NCBI RefSeq assembly: GCF_004341205.1
Contig: NZ_SLUL01000008.1
Span: 1-64,000 of the forward strand
Direction of reading: 5' to 3'
Origin: Thermolongibacillus altinsuensis
GTDB taxonomy: Bacteria > Bacillota > Bacilli > Bacillales > Anoxybacillaceae
Length of the DNA stretch: 64,000 bases
Position 1 is the first letter of the stretch. The number at the start of each line of letters is the position of its first letter. Below, piece after piece: positions 27,508 through 36,677 of the stretch. The position numbers were made by a program, and so were the translations under genes. The notes beneath the pieces are model-generated. The model was not told the DNA's origin, searched no databases, and worked only from the letters and a program-made list of their open reading frames with translations.

Positions 27508-28389
27508 TCAATATGTCCATGTTTTTAAAAATTGTTCCGTTTTTTCTCGACCGTATGCAATCATTTTCTTTTTTTCCGCTTCTTTCAATGAAAATTCAGT
27601 TGATAATACGTTTTTAATGGGAATAAACACAATATTTTTGGCATGCCGCTTGGAAATATAGCGCGCATCATGTGCTTCTTTCATCGTTTGAAACAGCGCC
27701 TCGTACAATTCAATCGCATTGGAAATGTTTTTTTTCGGCTTTTGTTCTTGCTTTGCGCTTAGCTTCACCCCGAGAACCGGGCGCTTTTTCACTCCCTCAT
27801 CATCGAATAAAAAAATCGGAAAATTGCTGAGCACCCCACCGTCGACAACGACCTGCTTTCCTTCTTTTGTTTTTAACATAACGGGCTCAAAAAAATAAGG
27901 AATGCTTACGCTCATTCGGACGGCCTTCGCCACCGAAAAACGCAGCGGATCAATGCCGTATTTCGGGAGATCATCCGGCAAAATGAGAATCGTCCCATTC
28001 GTTAAATCGGAGGCAACAATGCGCAGGCGTTCGTGCGGCAAATCCGCAAACGTTCGAATCCCTTTTTGATTCAAACGATCCGCAATCCATTTTTCAAGCG
28101 TTTCTCCTTTGTACAACCCCATTCGCCAATATAGTAAAATCCATTTCATCCATGAATAAGGAAGAATGTTTTTTCGCCCGTCAAGCAAATCGGTTAAATC
28201 GGTTTCGTCCATTATTTCGATCATTTCCTTGCTCGTAAATCCTGCGGCAATAAAGGCGGCAATGAGCGCGCCCGCACTCGTACCTGCCAGCCGCTTAAAG
28301 CGAAACCCTCTCGCCTCCAACGCCTCATAGGCGCCAATCAGCGCAAATCCTTTCACGCCACCGCCAGAAAACACGCCATCGATATCCAC
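27508..28389 (-). CDS. yqhO: Patatin-like phospholipase family protein (YqhO)
   Basis: The 293-aa protein has the patatin oxyanion motif GVFSGGGVKGFALIGAY, the nucleophile elbow LAGTSAGALIAA and the catalytic DGGVLSNFPIFLF, so the Ser-Asp dyad is intact. It probably acts on acyl lipids; the substrate is unknown. GTG at 28389 follows GGGGGGAGGAG; the longer frame reaches into mntR. It is 74 bases after mntR, separated by a terminator. Confidence 0.9.
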   Translation of the reverse strand: MDIDGVFSGGGVKGFALIGAYEALEARGFRFKRLAGTSAGALIAAFIAAGFTSKEMIEIMDETDLTDLLDGRKNILPYSWMKWILLYWRMGLYKGETLEKWIADRLNQKGIRTFADLPHERLRIVASDLTNGTILILPDDLPKYGIDPLRFSVAKAVRMSVSIPYFFEPVMLKTKEGKQVVVDGGVLSNFPIFLFDDEGVKKRPVLGVKLSAKQEQKPKKNISNAIELYEALFQTMKEAHDARYISKRHAKNIVFIPIKNVLSTEFSLKEAEKKKMIAYGREKTEQFLKTWTY

Positions 28390-28442
28390 GCTCCTCCCCC
28401 CTCGTAATATAATATGTATTAGGTAAGAGGAGCGATTAAGAT

Positions 28443-28477
28443 AAAAATAAAAAAGAACAAGCGTTACGCCTGTTCTT
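28443..28477 (-). terminator. Terminator of mntR
   Basis: Minus-strand stem AAGAACAGGCG/CGCTTGTTCTT (one G-U pair), then TTTTTTATTTTT. Confidence 0.8.
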
Positions 28478-28892
28478 GTTCGTTTTGTTTTTGGATTTTT
28501 CGAAGCGCTTCGATGCGTGAACGATCTTCTTCGAAATATTGCACTAAATCGCCGATGCGGTCGATGGCATTCCAACTCAAATGATGTTCAATCCCTTCGA
28601 CATCGCGATAAATATTTTCTTCATCGACACCGATTAAACGCATGAATTGCTCAAGCAATTCATGGCGATAAACGAGCCGTTTTCCAATTTTCTTTCCTTT
28701 TGGTGTCAATACAAGCCCGCGATATTTTTCATATACTAAATACTCGTCTTTATCCAATTTTTGAACCATTTTCGTCACAGAGGAGGGATGAACAGACAAC
28801 GCCTCGGCAATATCCGAAACTCGGGCATACCCTTTTTCTTCAATGAGAATGTAAATTTGTTCAATATAATCTTCCATGCTTGGTGTTGGCAT
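28464..28892 (-). CDS. mntR: MntR, manganese-dependent repressor
   Basis: The 142-aa DtxR-family regulator represses manganese uptake genes when Mn is bound. Asp8 and Glu11 ([10 protein letters not shown]), His in VYRHELLE, and Glu/His in [11 protein letters not shown] reproduce the B. subtilis MntR metal site. The winged helix is at ~20-65 ([18 protein letters not shown]). The ATG at 28892, behind GGGAGGGAACTAT, gives exactly the B. subtilis length. Confidence 0.96.
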   Translation of the reverse strand: MPTPSMEDYIEQIYILIEEKGYARVSDIAEALSVHPSSVTKMVQKLDKDEYLVYEKYRGLVLTPKGKKIGKRLVYRHELLEQFMRLIGVDEENIYRDVEGIEHHLSWNAIDRIGDLVQYFEEDRSRIEALRKIQKQNEQEQA

Positions 28893-28965
28893 ATAGTTCC
28901 CTCCCATACGTACAAAACATCGCAATCATTATGATTATAACATGTTTACCAAGCATGACAACCAT

Positions 28966-29991
28966 TTACGTAAAATATTCAATCATTGCTTCAGGAAAAA
29001 ATTGCTCAATATAATGGCGCAGCGTCATTTCTAATTGTGTTGCCTCTTCATCACGGTACACATATTTTCCGATTCCGTATCTTCCCCATTTATATTTTCG
29101 CTTCGTTTCATCTAAATCCAATTTTGTTTTCGGATATCGCTTTTGGATGACAGCCTTAGCCGGTTTAGTGAAACGATGTTGAATCAGTTCAAACGTCAAA
29201 TTGGATAAATCGACTCCTTCAAGCTGTTTAGACAGCCGTTCAAACAATTCAAAATATCCTTCTTCCCAGCCATCGTGCATATAAATCGGGGCGATAATAA
29301 AGCCGAGCGGATAGCCGGCATGCGCGACTTTTCGCGCCGCTTCCAAGCGCGCATCGAACGAAGATGTCCCAGGTTCAAAATGTTGAATCACATAGCGAGA
29401 ATTGACGCTAAAACGAAAGCGCGTCTTTCCGTTATGTTTCGCATCAAGCAAATGGTCCACATGCTCATACTTGGTCACGAAGCGAAGCCGTCCGTACTCC
29501 GTCTCTCCAATAAATTCAATCGCTTTTTTTAATGAATGCGTTAAATGATCAATCCCAACAACATCGGACGTACATGCCGCCTCAAAGCGAGTCGTTTCAG
29601 GTGCACGTTCGTTTATATATTTTTCGGCTTGGGCAAAAATATCATCTAAATTGACGTACACGCGAATGTATGGCTTGCTTCCCAAGGTTGTTTGCAAATA
29701 GCAGTAATGGCAATGCCCCATACAGCCTGTCGCAAGCGGGATGGCATATTCCGCTGACGGTTTTGATGGATCAAACTTGAGCGTTCGTCTTACTCCGACA
29801 ACAAGCGTTGCTTTTGCATTCCGATATTGTTGCAGTTCATTCTCTCCCGGAATGCCGCGCACTTGGTTATGTGACGTTGTTTGGCGAATTTCAATGTTCA
29901 TTTTTTCAAATTTTTCTTGCAGTTCCCGGCCAAGCGGATAACGGAGCGCTTCAGGTTCGAAATAGACAAGCTGCGGAATAAACGGCTTCAT
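28966..29991 (-). CDS. splB: Spore photoproduct lyase
   Basis: The 341-aa radical-SAM enzyme repairs the UV photoproduct of spore DNA during germination. The cluster motif is TGCMGHCHYCYLQT (CxxxCxxC), and the H-donor Cys lies in AACTSDVVG. NGKTRFRFSVNSRYVI and the C-terminal KWGRYGIGKYVYR are typical. Start at MKPFIPQLVYFEPEALRYPL; longer frames lack homology. No splA is seen upstream; instead a divergent coiled-coil gene is present. A SigG-like -10 lies upstream. Confidence 0.96.
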   Translation of the reverse strand: MKPFIPQLVYFEPEALRYPLGRELQEKFEKMNIEIRQTTSHNQVRGIPGENELQQYRNAKATLVVGVRRTLKFDPSKPSAEYAIPLATGCMGHCHYCYLQTTLGSKPYIRVYVNLDDIFAQAEKYINERAPETTRFEAACTSDVVGIDHLTHSLKKAIEFIGETEYGRLRFVTKYEHVDHLLDAKHNGKTRFRFSVNSRYVIQHFEPGTSSFDARLEAARKVAHAGYPLGFIIAPIYMHDGWEEGYFELFERLSKQLEGVDLSNLTFELIQHRFTKPAKAVIQKRYPKTKLDLDETKRKYKWGRYGIGKYVYRDEEATQLEMTLRHYIEQFFPEAMIEYFT

Positions 29992-30024
29992 CGTACCCAC
30001 CTCATTTTCATTCATCGCTACGTT

Positions 30025-30031
30025 TAGTATG
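30025..30031 (-). promoter_or_regulatory. SigG-like -10 element upstream of splB
   Basis: CATACTA on the minus strand is a perfect SigG -10 located 34 bases before the splB start. The corresponding -35 is weak (TTCATTC region). SigG control of spl genes is known in B. subtilis. Confidence 0.45.
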
Positions 30032-30127
30032 AATAAAAGCGAAAAAAGGAATGAAAACAATTGTTTCCATTTCTATTTCACCCATTTATGTCTTATGATA
30101 GAATTTAAAAAAAGAGGAGGTGAAAAA

Positions 30128-30523
30128 ATGAGCCAAGAGTTAAAAGAGCTGTTGCGCTCCGTATTAAAAGAAGAGTTGCAACCGATTCATGAGCGACTTG
30201 GAAGGCTTGAAGAAGGTCAACTTCGTTTAGAAGAGAGACAACAACGACTAGAAGAAAGACAGCAGCGACTAGAAGAAAGACAGCAGCGACTAGAGGAAAA
30301 CCAACTTCGTTTAGAAGAAAAACTGGACAACTTTATGATTGAAACGAGAAGCCACTTTAAGAAGATGGAAGATGAGTTAGAACAGCATCGCCATATGTTT
30401 GAACTCGTTTCAAACAAGTGGAAAAACATTGAAATCGATATTGATTATTTGAGCGCTAAAACGGGAAAGCATGATACAGAAATCAATAAGCTGAAGAAAA
30501 AACTTGAGTTTGTTCAACTCTGA
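30128..30523 (+). CDS. Heptad-repeat coiled-coil protein
   Basis: This 131-aa soluble protein of unknown function is almost wholly helical. Residues ~33-67 contain five consecutive RLEExQx heptads; the flanks (LGRLEEGQ; HFKKMEDELEQHRHMFELVS) continue the coiled coil. The C-terminus ends with KHDTEINKLKKKLEFVQ. Similar short coiled-coil proteins with variable repeat number occur in Bacillaceae. Start ATG behind AGAGGAGGTG; the longer frame is not needed. It is divergent from splB and convergent with nrdJ. Confidence 0.8.
   Translation: MSQELKELLRSVLKEELQPIHERLGRLEEGQLRLEERQQRLEERQQRLEERQQRLEENQLRLEEKLDNFMIETRSHFKKMEDELEQHRHMFELVSNKWKNIEIDIDYLSAKTGKHDTEINKLKKKLEFVQL
30224..30328 (+). repeat. 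21-bp tandem repeat encoding coiled-coil heptads
   Basis: Five 21-bp units are in tandem. Units 2 and 3 are identical (CGACTAGAAGAAAGACAGCA plus G); units 1, 4 and 5 diverge, mostly at third positions and Gln/Asn changes. Each unit encodes one heptad, so slippage would change coiled-coil length without a frameshift. Confidence 0.85.
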
Positions 30524-30641
30524 GAGTCAGGCGTTGTTGTAACGGAATCCCCTAACTTTCCGCAACAAAAAATCTCCTTTCGATCCCATCCATCACGATA
30601 TCCGTTGCATAAGCGTCTTTCTTCATCCTCTTTTTCCAAAC

Positions 30642-30673
30642 AAAAAGGAATGGAGCCATCTCCATTCCTTTTT
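30642..30673. terminator. Terminator of nrdJ (bidirectional)
   Basis: A perfect 13-bp stem, AAAAAGGAATGGA with TCCATTCCTTTTT, around a six-base loop, between the convergent coiled-coil gene and nrdJ. Confidence 0.88.
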
Positions 30674-30678
30674 CGTTT

Positions 30679-33601
30679 TTATAATCCGCATTTCAACTGC
30701 GCACCGCAGCTTGTGCATGTGTTGCATCCGCCGATTTCTTCAACGGTTCCCTCGCGGCAAACCGGACAAATGTTGCCGACTTCTGAACCGATCGTCACAT
30801 CCGTAGCACGCAAGTCTTGAATCGTATCAACGAGAACGACCGGGCGTTTTTCGTTTGTTTCTTCAGGAAGAAGCTCAAGCTGCTCTTCTACGGTGTTTTC
30901 TTCCGCTTTTAGCGTCAATACTTGCGCATCCCGGCTTCCATCGACATAAACCGTTCCGCCTTTTGCGCCGCCTTTCCATAGACGCTCGTACACTTTTTGG
31001 ACTTGCTCAACCGTATAACCTTTCGGAGCGTTAACGGTTTTCGAAAGGCTTGAGTCTACCCAACGTTGAATGATGCATTGCACATCCGCATGCGCTTCCG
31101 GCGATAAATCCATCGCTGTAACAAACCAAGGCGGCAAGTTGTTTGGATCCGCTTCTGGATGTTTGTCCAAATATTCTTGGACAATGTCCGCCTTCACTTC
31201 AATAAATTTGCCGAGTCGACCGCTTCGGTAGTAAGAGAAGGAGAAGTATGGTTCAAGTCCTGTAGACACGCCGACCATTGTCCCAGTGGAACCTGTCGGA
31301 GCCACGGTCAGCAAGTGTGAGTTGCGAATGCCATATTTTAAAATATCTTGGCGAATATCTTCAGGCATTCTTTTCATATAGCCTGTGTTAATGAACGCTT
31401 CACGTAATTTTCGTGTTTCTTCTTCCGTTTGGCCGATGAGGAATGGGAAGCTGCCTTTTTCCTTCGCCAGTTCAATCGATGCGCGATAGGCAGTGGTCGC
31501 AATCGTTTTAAACAATTCGTCGACAAGTTTATTTCCTTCTTCCGAACCGTACACTTTTTCGCAATAAATCAACAAGTCCGCCAATCCCATGACGCCTAAG
31601 CCGATTCGGCGTTCGCCAAGCGCTTGTTTTCTATTTTCTTCAAGGAAATAAGGTGTCGCATCAATCACATTATCTTGCATTCTTACACCAATTTCGACTG
31701 TCCGCTTTAATTTTTCATAGTCGACAACTTTCTTTTCTTTGTCAACCATATTCGCTAAGTTGATCGCTGCCAAGTTGCATACAGAATATGGTGGAAGTGG
31801 TTGTTCACCGCACGGATTGGTTGCGACAACCTTTTGTCCGTACGCTCGTGCGTTCGTCATTTCGTTGGCGTTGTCGATAAAGAAGATCCCCGGTTCAGCC
31901 GAATACGTTGCGCAAATGTTGATAAGTTTCCAAAGCTCCCTTGCGCGGATTTTGCGGTAAACGCGAACGCGATAACCCATCTTTTCCCATTCGCGCACAT
32001 CGCCAACTTCATGCCATTTTTCGTTGTAAATGCGCATTTCTTCTTCTGAATACGTTTCTACATCCGGGAAGCGCAGTTCATATTCTTTATCCTCTTCGAC
32101 CGCCTGCATAAACTCTTTCGTCAAGCAAACGGAAATGTTCGCGCCTGTTAAAAAGTCCGGATTGTGCACGCTGTATGTGCCGCCTGTGCGCAATTTTTCT
32201 TCGGCTTCTTTAATAATTTTCTCGGTGAAGCCGCCGTAGCCCGGCACGTTTTTATAATTTACAATCGCTTGGTACATCTCTCGTTCTTGTTCGGTTAGCG
32301 GCGTAAATTTCAGCTTATCTTGAGCAGCTTTTTTAATCGCTTCATCTTCCATGTTTTCAATCAAATAACGTAAAATACGCGGATTTTGCATTTTTGAAAT
32401 GATAAACTCAATAATGTCCGGATGCCAGTCCGCCAGCATGATCATTTGAGCGCCACGCTATTTGTTACTCACTCGTCATTCGAGTGGGCTAGGTCATTTC
32501 TGCCTAGCTCTCATGCTTTCGCATGAGATCGGACTATATCATCAAAGAGTGAAACACTCTTTGTCTCGCGCTCTATAACGACGTTACCGTTCGTTATAGT
32601 CTACTCCTTCCTTAGCCATAAGCCTTAGGAAGTTTCGATAGTCTCTGAACCTTCATCTCCGTTTCCAGAGATGCTTGGCTGCTGGTCGCCCATTGTTGCA
32701 TCCAACTTGTTTTTAAACCGTCACGCTTGCCGTCACCGGCTACGTTGTGGTCAAGTTGGCTTTAGGGGGTTCCAGCAATTCGCGAGATTTTACTCCCGCC
32801 GATGGCGCTACGTTAACGGGAGCCACCTTGTTCAACAAGATGGGTTAATTTAGCAATGTCATCAAGCCATGAGACGGACCCGGACGATTTGCCGTTCACT
32901 CCGCGCGCTAACGTGTTGCGTGGACGCAGCGTTGAACCGTTTGTGCCGACGCCGCCGCCGCGGCTCATAATTTCCATGACTTGTTTCCGATGCTCAGAAA
33001 TTCCTTCGCGCGAATCTTTTACAAACGGCATCACATAGCAGTTAAAATACGTCACTTCCGTACCTGAACCGGCACCGTATAAAACGCGTCCCGCTGGAAC
33101 GAAATTCAAACTGACCAGTTCTTGATAAAACTTTTCAAACCATTCTTTTCGCTTTTCTTCTGTTTTTTCAACTGCCGCTAATCCGGTTGCGTTTCGCTTC
33201 GCAATTTGTTCATAAAAAATTTCCAATGGTTTTTCAATGACGTCAAGCGAGCGGACAACAAGGCCTGTTTCCGCCTCTTCACCTTCAAGCACATTTCGGT
33301 ACTCTTCTTCAACAAGCACCTTTGCTTTTTTTTGCTCCCAATCAAGCTCGACAATAAATCCTAGACCGCGAGCTGGAAACTTCGGATCTTCCTTCACCGT
33401 TAAGACAACAAAATCACCGACGCTTAACGTTAATTTTTCCGTATCTTTAAACGCATAGCGGTCAAGCATCACTAAACGAGAAACGCCTTTAAATGTGATA
33501 TGCATATCCGCTGTAATCGGGTGTACTTGCGGAAAAAGGCGAATATCCTCGTTTAATTTTTCAATGTTTACTTTCATTTTTTCAGAAAACGCAACCGTCA
33601 T
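30679..33601 (-). CDS. nrdJ: Adenosylcobalamin-dependent (class II) ribonucleotide reductase, intron-split
   Basis: Two exons, 32816-33601 (262 codons) and 30679-32457 (592 codons plus stop), join to an 854-aa class II reductase that makes deoxynucleotides without oxygen. Exon 1 ends in VEQGGSR and exon 2 starts RGAQM, restoring the conserved GGSRRGAQM. Exon 1 carries TYFNCYVMPF; exon 2 has NPCGEQPLPPYSVCNL and VAPTGSTGTM, and ends with a Cys-rich tail (CPVCREGTVEEIGGCNTCTS). Without splicing exon 1 terminates at a TAA directly after GGSR. B. subtilis has a class Ib enzyme instead. nrdJ, splB and the coiled-coil gene occupy a position between lipM and mntR that is empty in B. subtilis. NrdR-like boxes lie upstream. 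Confidence 0.93.
32458..32815 (-). ncRNA. Self-splicing group I intron in nrdJ
   Basis: This 358-nt insertion interrupts nrdJ in a conserved codon context. The 5' exon end CUCCCGU pairs perfectly with an internal guide GCGGGAG (32793-32799), with the expected U-G pair at the 5' splice site (P1). The intron ends in G (AACAAATAG), the omega-G. Core elements are recognisable: TTCAGAGACTAT and the later GATATAGTCC form P7; CCAACTTG/CAAGTTGG forms a P5-type stem; CAAAGAGTG/CACTCTTTG a P8-type stem; CTCATGCGAAAGCATGAG is a GNRA-capped P9-type hairpin. There is no open frame for a homing endonuclease. Subtype assignment is not attempted. Confidence 0.9.
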
Positions 33602-33678
33602 TCTTCAACCTCTCCTCTTAACCTTAAAATATTACTCCATTAAATTACCATATTACGACAACAAAAAGCAACAAAAAA

Positions 33679-33723
33679 TCAATATATAGTATGATTTTTT
33701 TAAAAAACCATACTATATATTGA
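33679..33723. promoter_or_regulatory. Paired NrdR-like boxes upstream of nrdJ
   Basis: Two arms of a perfect 15-bp inverted repeat, TCAATATATAGTATG (33679-33693) and CATACTATATATTGA (33709-33723), each resemble the NrdR box (ACACTATATATTGT type). Their centres are 30 bases apart, about three helical turns, the usual NrdR spacing. The gene 78 bases downstream is a ribonucleotide reductase, the classic NrdR target. The same sequence followed by TTTTTTG on the minus strand could also end lipM transcription. Confidence 0.5.
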
Positions 33724-33847
33724 TATTTAGGTCAACTAGTAACGAATTTGTCAAATTTAAAAAAGGACAGAAACAGACGAAAATGGAAGAGAAATGAAAC
33801 AAATGGTCCGATTTCACCTTCAAATGGAGAAATTTCGGGTTTGCCAT

Positions 33848-34684
33848 TTATCGTTTAAAGTTCCATTCATCGGTTTCATATTTTTCTTTTGCCAACCGAT
33901 GGACGTAATCCAGTTCTTCTTTCGTTAACTCATAAGGTTCAAGCACAATATTTAATCCTTTTTCAAATCCTTTAAAAAACGCTTCTTTCGCTTCTTCAAT
34001 CGTAATCTTTCTCTCCGTTAATTCGTTAATCGCGACCGCTTTTTGCTTAAAGTTTTGGCGCAATCGCTCTTTCACGCGCTCGCTCGGATATTTAAACAAG
34101 CTAAATAATAGCTCCTCATCTAAATCAAGCAAAATCGAACCATGCTGCAAAATGACGCCTTTTTGCCGCGTCTGCGCGCTTCCGGCTACTTTTCTTCCCT
34201 CGACGACAAGCTCATACCAAGACGGCGCATCAAAACAAACAGCTGAACGCGGATTTTTTAAATCCGCTTTTTCTTCTTCCGTCTTCGGAACGGCAAAATA
34301 GGCATCTAACCCTAACAGACGAAATCCTTCCAAAATTCCTTGAGAAATGACGCGATACGCTTCCGTTACGGTTTGCGGCATGTCTGGATGAGATTCGGAC
34401 ACGATGACACTATACGTCAATTCTTGATCGTGCAGCACCCCACGCCCTCCTGTCGGTCTGCGCACAAAGCCTAAGCCGTGCTTTTTCACCGCATCCATAT
34501 CAATTTCTTTTTCTACTTTTTGGAAATAACCGATTGAGAGCGTTGGCGGATTCCAGCCGTAAAACCGAATCGTCGGCGGAATTTTTCCTTCGCTATGCCA
34601 TTCCAGTAATGCTTCATCTAACGCCATATTAAACGCTGGTGAACATTTACCTGAGTCAATAAAACGCCACACTTCTTTTCCCAT
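33848..34684 (-). CDS. lipM: Octanoyltransferase LipM
   Basis: The 278-aa enzyme transfers octanoyl from ACP to GcvH, the first step of lipoate assembly in Bacillus. [19 protein letters not shown] binds the acyl chain, and the nucleophile Cys150 sits in [13 protein letters not shown], the LipM-specific position. [19 protein letters not shown] contains the catalytic Lys. Its nearness to the gcv operon, whose H protein is the acceptor, is meaningful. It is divergent from the rhodanese gene. Confidence 0.95.
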   Translation of the reverse strand: MGKEVWRFIDSGKCSPAFNMALDEALLEWHSEGKIPPTIRFYGWNPPTLSIGYFQKVEKEIDMDAVKKHGLGFVRRPTGGRGVLHDQELTYSVIVSESHPDMPQTVTEAYRVISQGILEGFRLLGLDAYFAVPKTEEEKADLKNPRSAVCFDAPSWYELVVEGRKVAGSAQTRQKGVILQHGSILLDLDEELLFSLFKYPSERVKERLRQNFKQKAVAINELTERKITIEEAKEAFFKGFEKGLNIVLEPYELTKEELDYVHRLAKEKYETDEWNFKR

Positions 34685-34758
34685 CTTCTCAACCCTTCTT
34701 TACATCAATCATTTACTTTTATAGTTTAGCAAACAAACCAAGTCAATGGAAAATGCTT

Positions 34759-34787
34759 TGCTTATTGGTATAAACCTTTATATAATA
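34759..34787 (+). promoter_or_regulatory. Probable SigA promoter of the rhodanese gene
   Basis: TTGCTT and a perfect TATAAT are separated by 17 bases, 39 bases before the TTG start. Confidence 0.55.
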
Positions 34788-34825
34788 GACTTTGGCAACC
34801 ATGCAAAGAAGGAGGGAAAAGGGTT

Positions 34826-35197
34826 TTGACGACATTGCTGATCATTCTTGGAGCGATCATTGTTTACTCCGTTATTACGTATTTGTACCAACGAAAAATT
34901 GTCAAAGCATTGACAGAAGAAGAGTTTCGTGCTGGTTACCGAAAAGCACAGCTTATAGATGTTCGTGAACCAGATGAATTTGCATCAGGCCATATTCTCG
35001 GAGCGCGCAACATTCCGCTTTCACAATTGCGCATGCGCATGAAAGAGTTGCGAAAAGATCAGCCGATCTACTTATATTGCCAAAACGGACTGCGCAGTGG
35101 TCGCGCTGCACAAATCCTTTACCGAAAAGGCTATCGTGACCTTTACCATTTAAAAGGCGGCTTTAAACATTGGACAGGAAAAATAAAGAAAAAATAA
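34826..35197 (+). CDS. yqhL: YqhL-like membrane-anchored rhodanese
   Basis: The 123-aa protein has one N-terminal membrane helix (LLIILGAIIVYSVITYLY) and a cytoplasmic rhodanese domain (~30-118): LIDVREPDEFASGHILGARN and the active loop YLYCQNGLRSGRAAQ with the persulfide Cys. It probably handles sulfane sulfur; the partner is unknown. Start is TTG behind AAGGAGGGAAAAGGG. Same position as in B. subtilis. Confidence 0.9.
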   Translation: MTTLLIILGAIIVYSVITYLYQRKIVKALTEEEFRAGYRKAQLIDVREPDEFASGHILGARNIPLSQLRMRMKELRKDQPIYLYCQNGLRSGRAAQILYRKGYRDLYHLKGGFKHWTGKIKKK

Positions 35198-35230
35198 AAG
35201 ATTCACCGCAATGGGTGAATCTTTATTTTT
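35196..35230. terminator. Bidirectional terminator between yqhL and gcvPB
   Basis: Stem AAAGATTCACC/GGTGAATCTTT with a short loop and T-tracts on both sides; it overlaps the ends of both convergent genes. Confidence 0.8.
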
Positions 35231-36677
35231 GATAGCGCAAAATCGGTTTGCGCGCTGCGGTTGTTTCGTCTAACCGCTTGACAACGGTTGTGTGCGGAGC
35301 TTCTTGAACGATCTCCGGATTTTCTTCCGCTTCTTTCGCAATTTGAATCATCGCCTCAATAAAGGCATCTAACGTTTCTTTTGACTCCGTCTCTGTCGGC
35401 TCAATCATCATGCACTCTTCGACAATGAGCGGGAAGTAAATGGTTGGCGGATGATAGCCGAAATCTAAAAGACGCTTCGCGATATCAAGGGTACGCACCC
35501 CTAATTTCTTTTGCCGTTTTCCGGATAAGACAAATTCATGCTTGCAATGACGATCGTATGGCAAATCATAATACTCGGCTAAGCGGCGCATCATGTAGTT
35601 TGCGTTTAATACCGCATATTCGCTGACCGCTTTTAAGCCGTCCGGTCCCATTGAACGAATATACGTATACGCTCGAACATTAATGCCAAAGTTGCCGTAG
35701 AACGGTTTGACGCGCCCGATCGCTTGCGGTCTGTCGTAGTCAAGATAATAACCATTTTCTCCTTTGGAAACGACCGGTTTCGGTAAGAATGGAATCAATT
35801 CCGCCTTCACGCCGACCGGACCTGAACCAGGACCGCCGCCGCCATGAGGACCGGTAAACGTTTTATGAAGGTTTAAGTGCACGACGTCAAAGCCCATGTC
35901 TCCCGGTCTAGCTTTGCTTAACACCGCATTTAAGTTCGCACCGTCGTAATACAATTTTCCACCTGCATCGTGGACAATTTTGGCCATTTCCAAAATATTT
36001 TCTTCAAAAAGGCCAAGCGTATTCGGGTTGGTGAGCATCAATGCCGCTGTATCCGGGCCGACGACACGGCGTAAATCGTCTAAATCCACAAGTCCTTCTT
36101 CTGTCGATTTCACCGTAATTGTCTCAAACCCTGCGACCGTAGCCGAAGCAGGATTCGTACCGTGAGCCGTATCAGGAACGATCACTTTTGTGCGATTATA
36201 ATCGCCATTCGCTTCATGATAGGCGCGAATCATCATCAGCCCTGTCCATTCCCCATGCGCTCCGGCCGCAGGTTGTAACGTCACCGCATCCATACCGGTG
36301 ATTTCTTTTAAGTGCTCTTGAAGGTCATACATCAATTCAAGCGCGCCTTGTACGGTTTCTTCTGGCTGAAGCGGATGAATATGCGCAAACCCAGACAGGC
36401 GGGCAACGTTTTCATTGATTTTCGGATTGTATTTCATCGTACAAGACCCAAGCGGATAAAAGCCGGAGTCCACGCCGTGATTGCGCTTCGATAACGCTGT
36501 GTAATGGCGCATAATATCGAGTTCAGACACTTCCGGGAGTTCCGGTTCTTCCGTGCGAATGTAATCAGCTGGAATGACTTCTTCAACGTTAAGCGCAGGA
36601 ACATCCAACTCCGGCAAGCTGTAACCGATACGACCTGGTTTGCTGATTTCAAAAATAAGCGGCTGATCTTTATGCAT
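35223..36677 (-). CDS. gcvPB: Glycine dehydrogenase (decarboxylating) subunit 2
   Basis: The 484-aa PLP subunit of the P-protein decarboxylates glycine and passes the aminomethyl group to lipoyl-GcvH. The PLP Lys is in [40 protein letters not shown] and [15 protein letters not shown] contact the cofactor. It overlaps the end of gcvPA by eight bases, fitting a 1:1 complex. Confidence 0.97.
   Translation of the reverse strand: MHKDQPLIFEISKPGRIGYSLPELDVPALNVEEVIPADYIRTEEPELPEVSELDIMRHYTALSKRNHGVDSGFYPLGSCTMKYNPKINENVARLSGFAHIHPLQPEETVQGALELMYDLQEHLKEITGMDAVTLQPAAGAHGEWTGLMMIRAYHEANGDYNRTKVIVPDTAHGTNPASATVAGFETITVKSTEEGLVDLDDLRRVVGPDTAALMLTNPNTLGLFEENILEMAKIVHDAGGKLYYDGANLNAVLSKARPGDMGFDVVHLNLHKTFTGPHGGGGPGSGPVGVKAELIPFLPKPVVSKGENGYYLDYDRPQAIGRVKPFYGNFGINVRAYTYIRSMGPDGLKAVSEYAVLNANYMMRRLAEYYDLPYDRHCKHEFVLSGKRQKKLGVRTLDIAKRLLDFGYHPPTIYFPLIVEECMMIEPTETESKETLDAFIEAMIQIAKEAEENPEIVQEAPHTTVVKRLDETTAARKPILRYQK

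Noticed and set aside
30224-30328. CRISPR-like array
   Set aside because: The 21-bp units are tandem without spacers and encode heptads in frame.
30679-33601. nrdJ as two separate genes or a pseudogene
   Set aside because: The in-frame stop after GGSR and the lost N-terminus of the second frame are fully explained by the group I intron, whose removal restores the conserved protein without any other change.
33602-33847. Cobalamin riboswitch upstream of nrdJ
   Set aside because: The enzyme uses adenosylcobalamin, but the 246-bp upstream region has no B12-box-like sequence and is too simple to fold into the switch.
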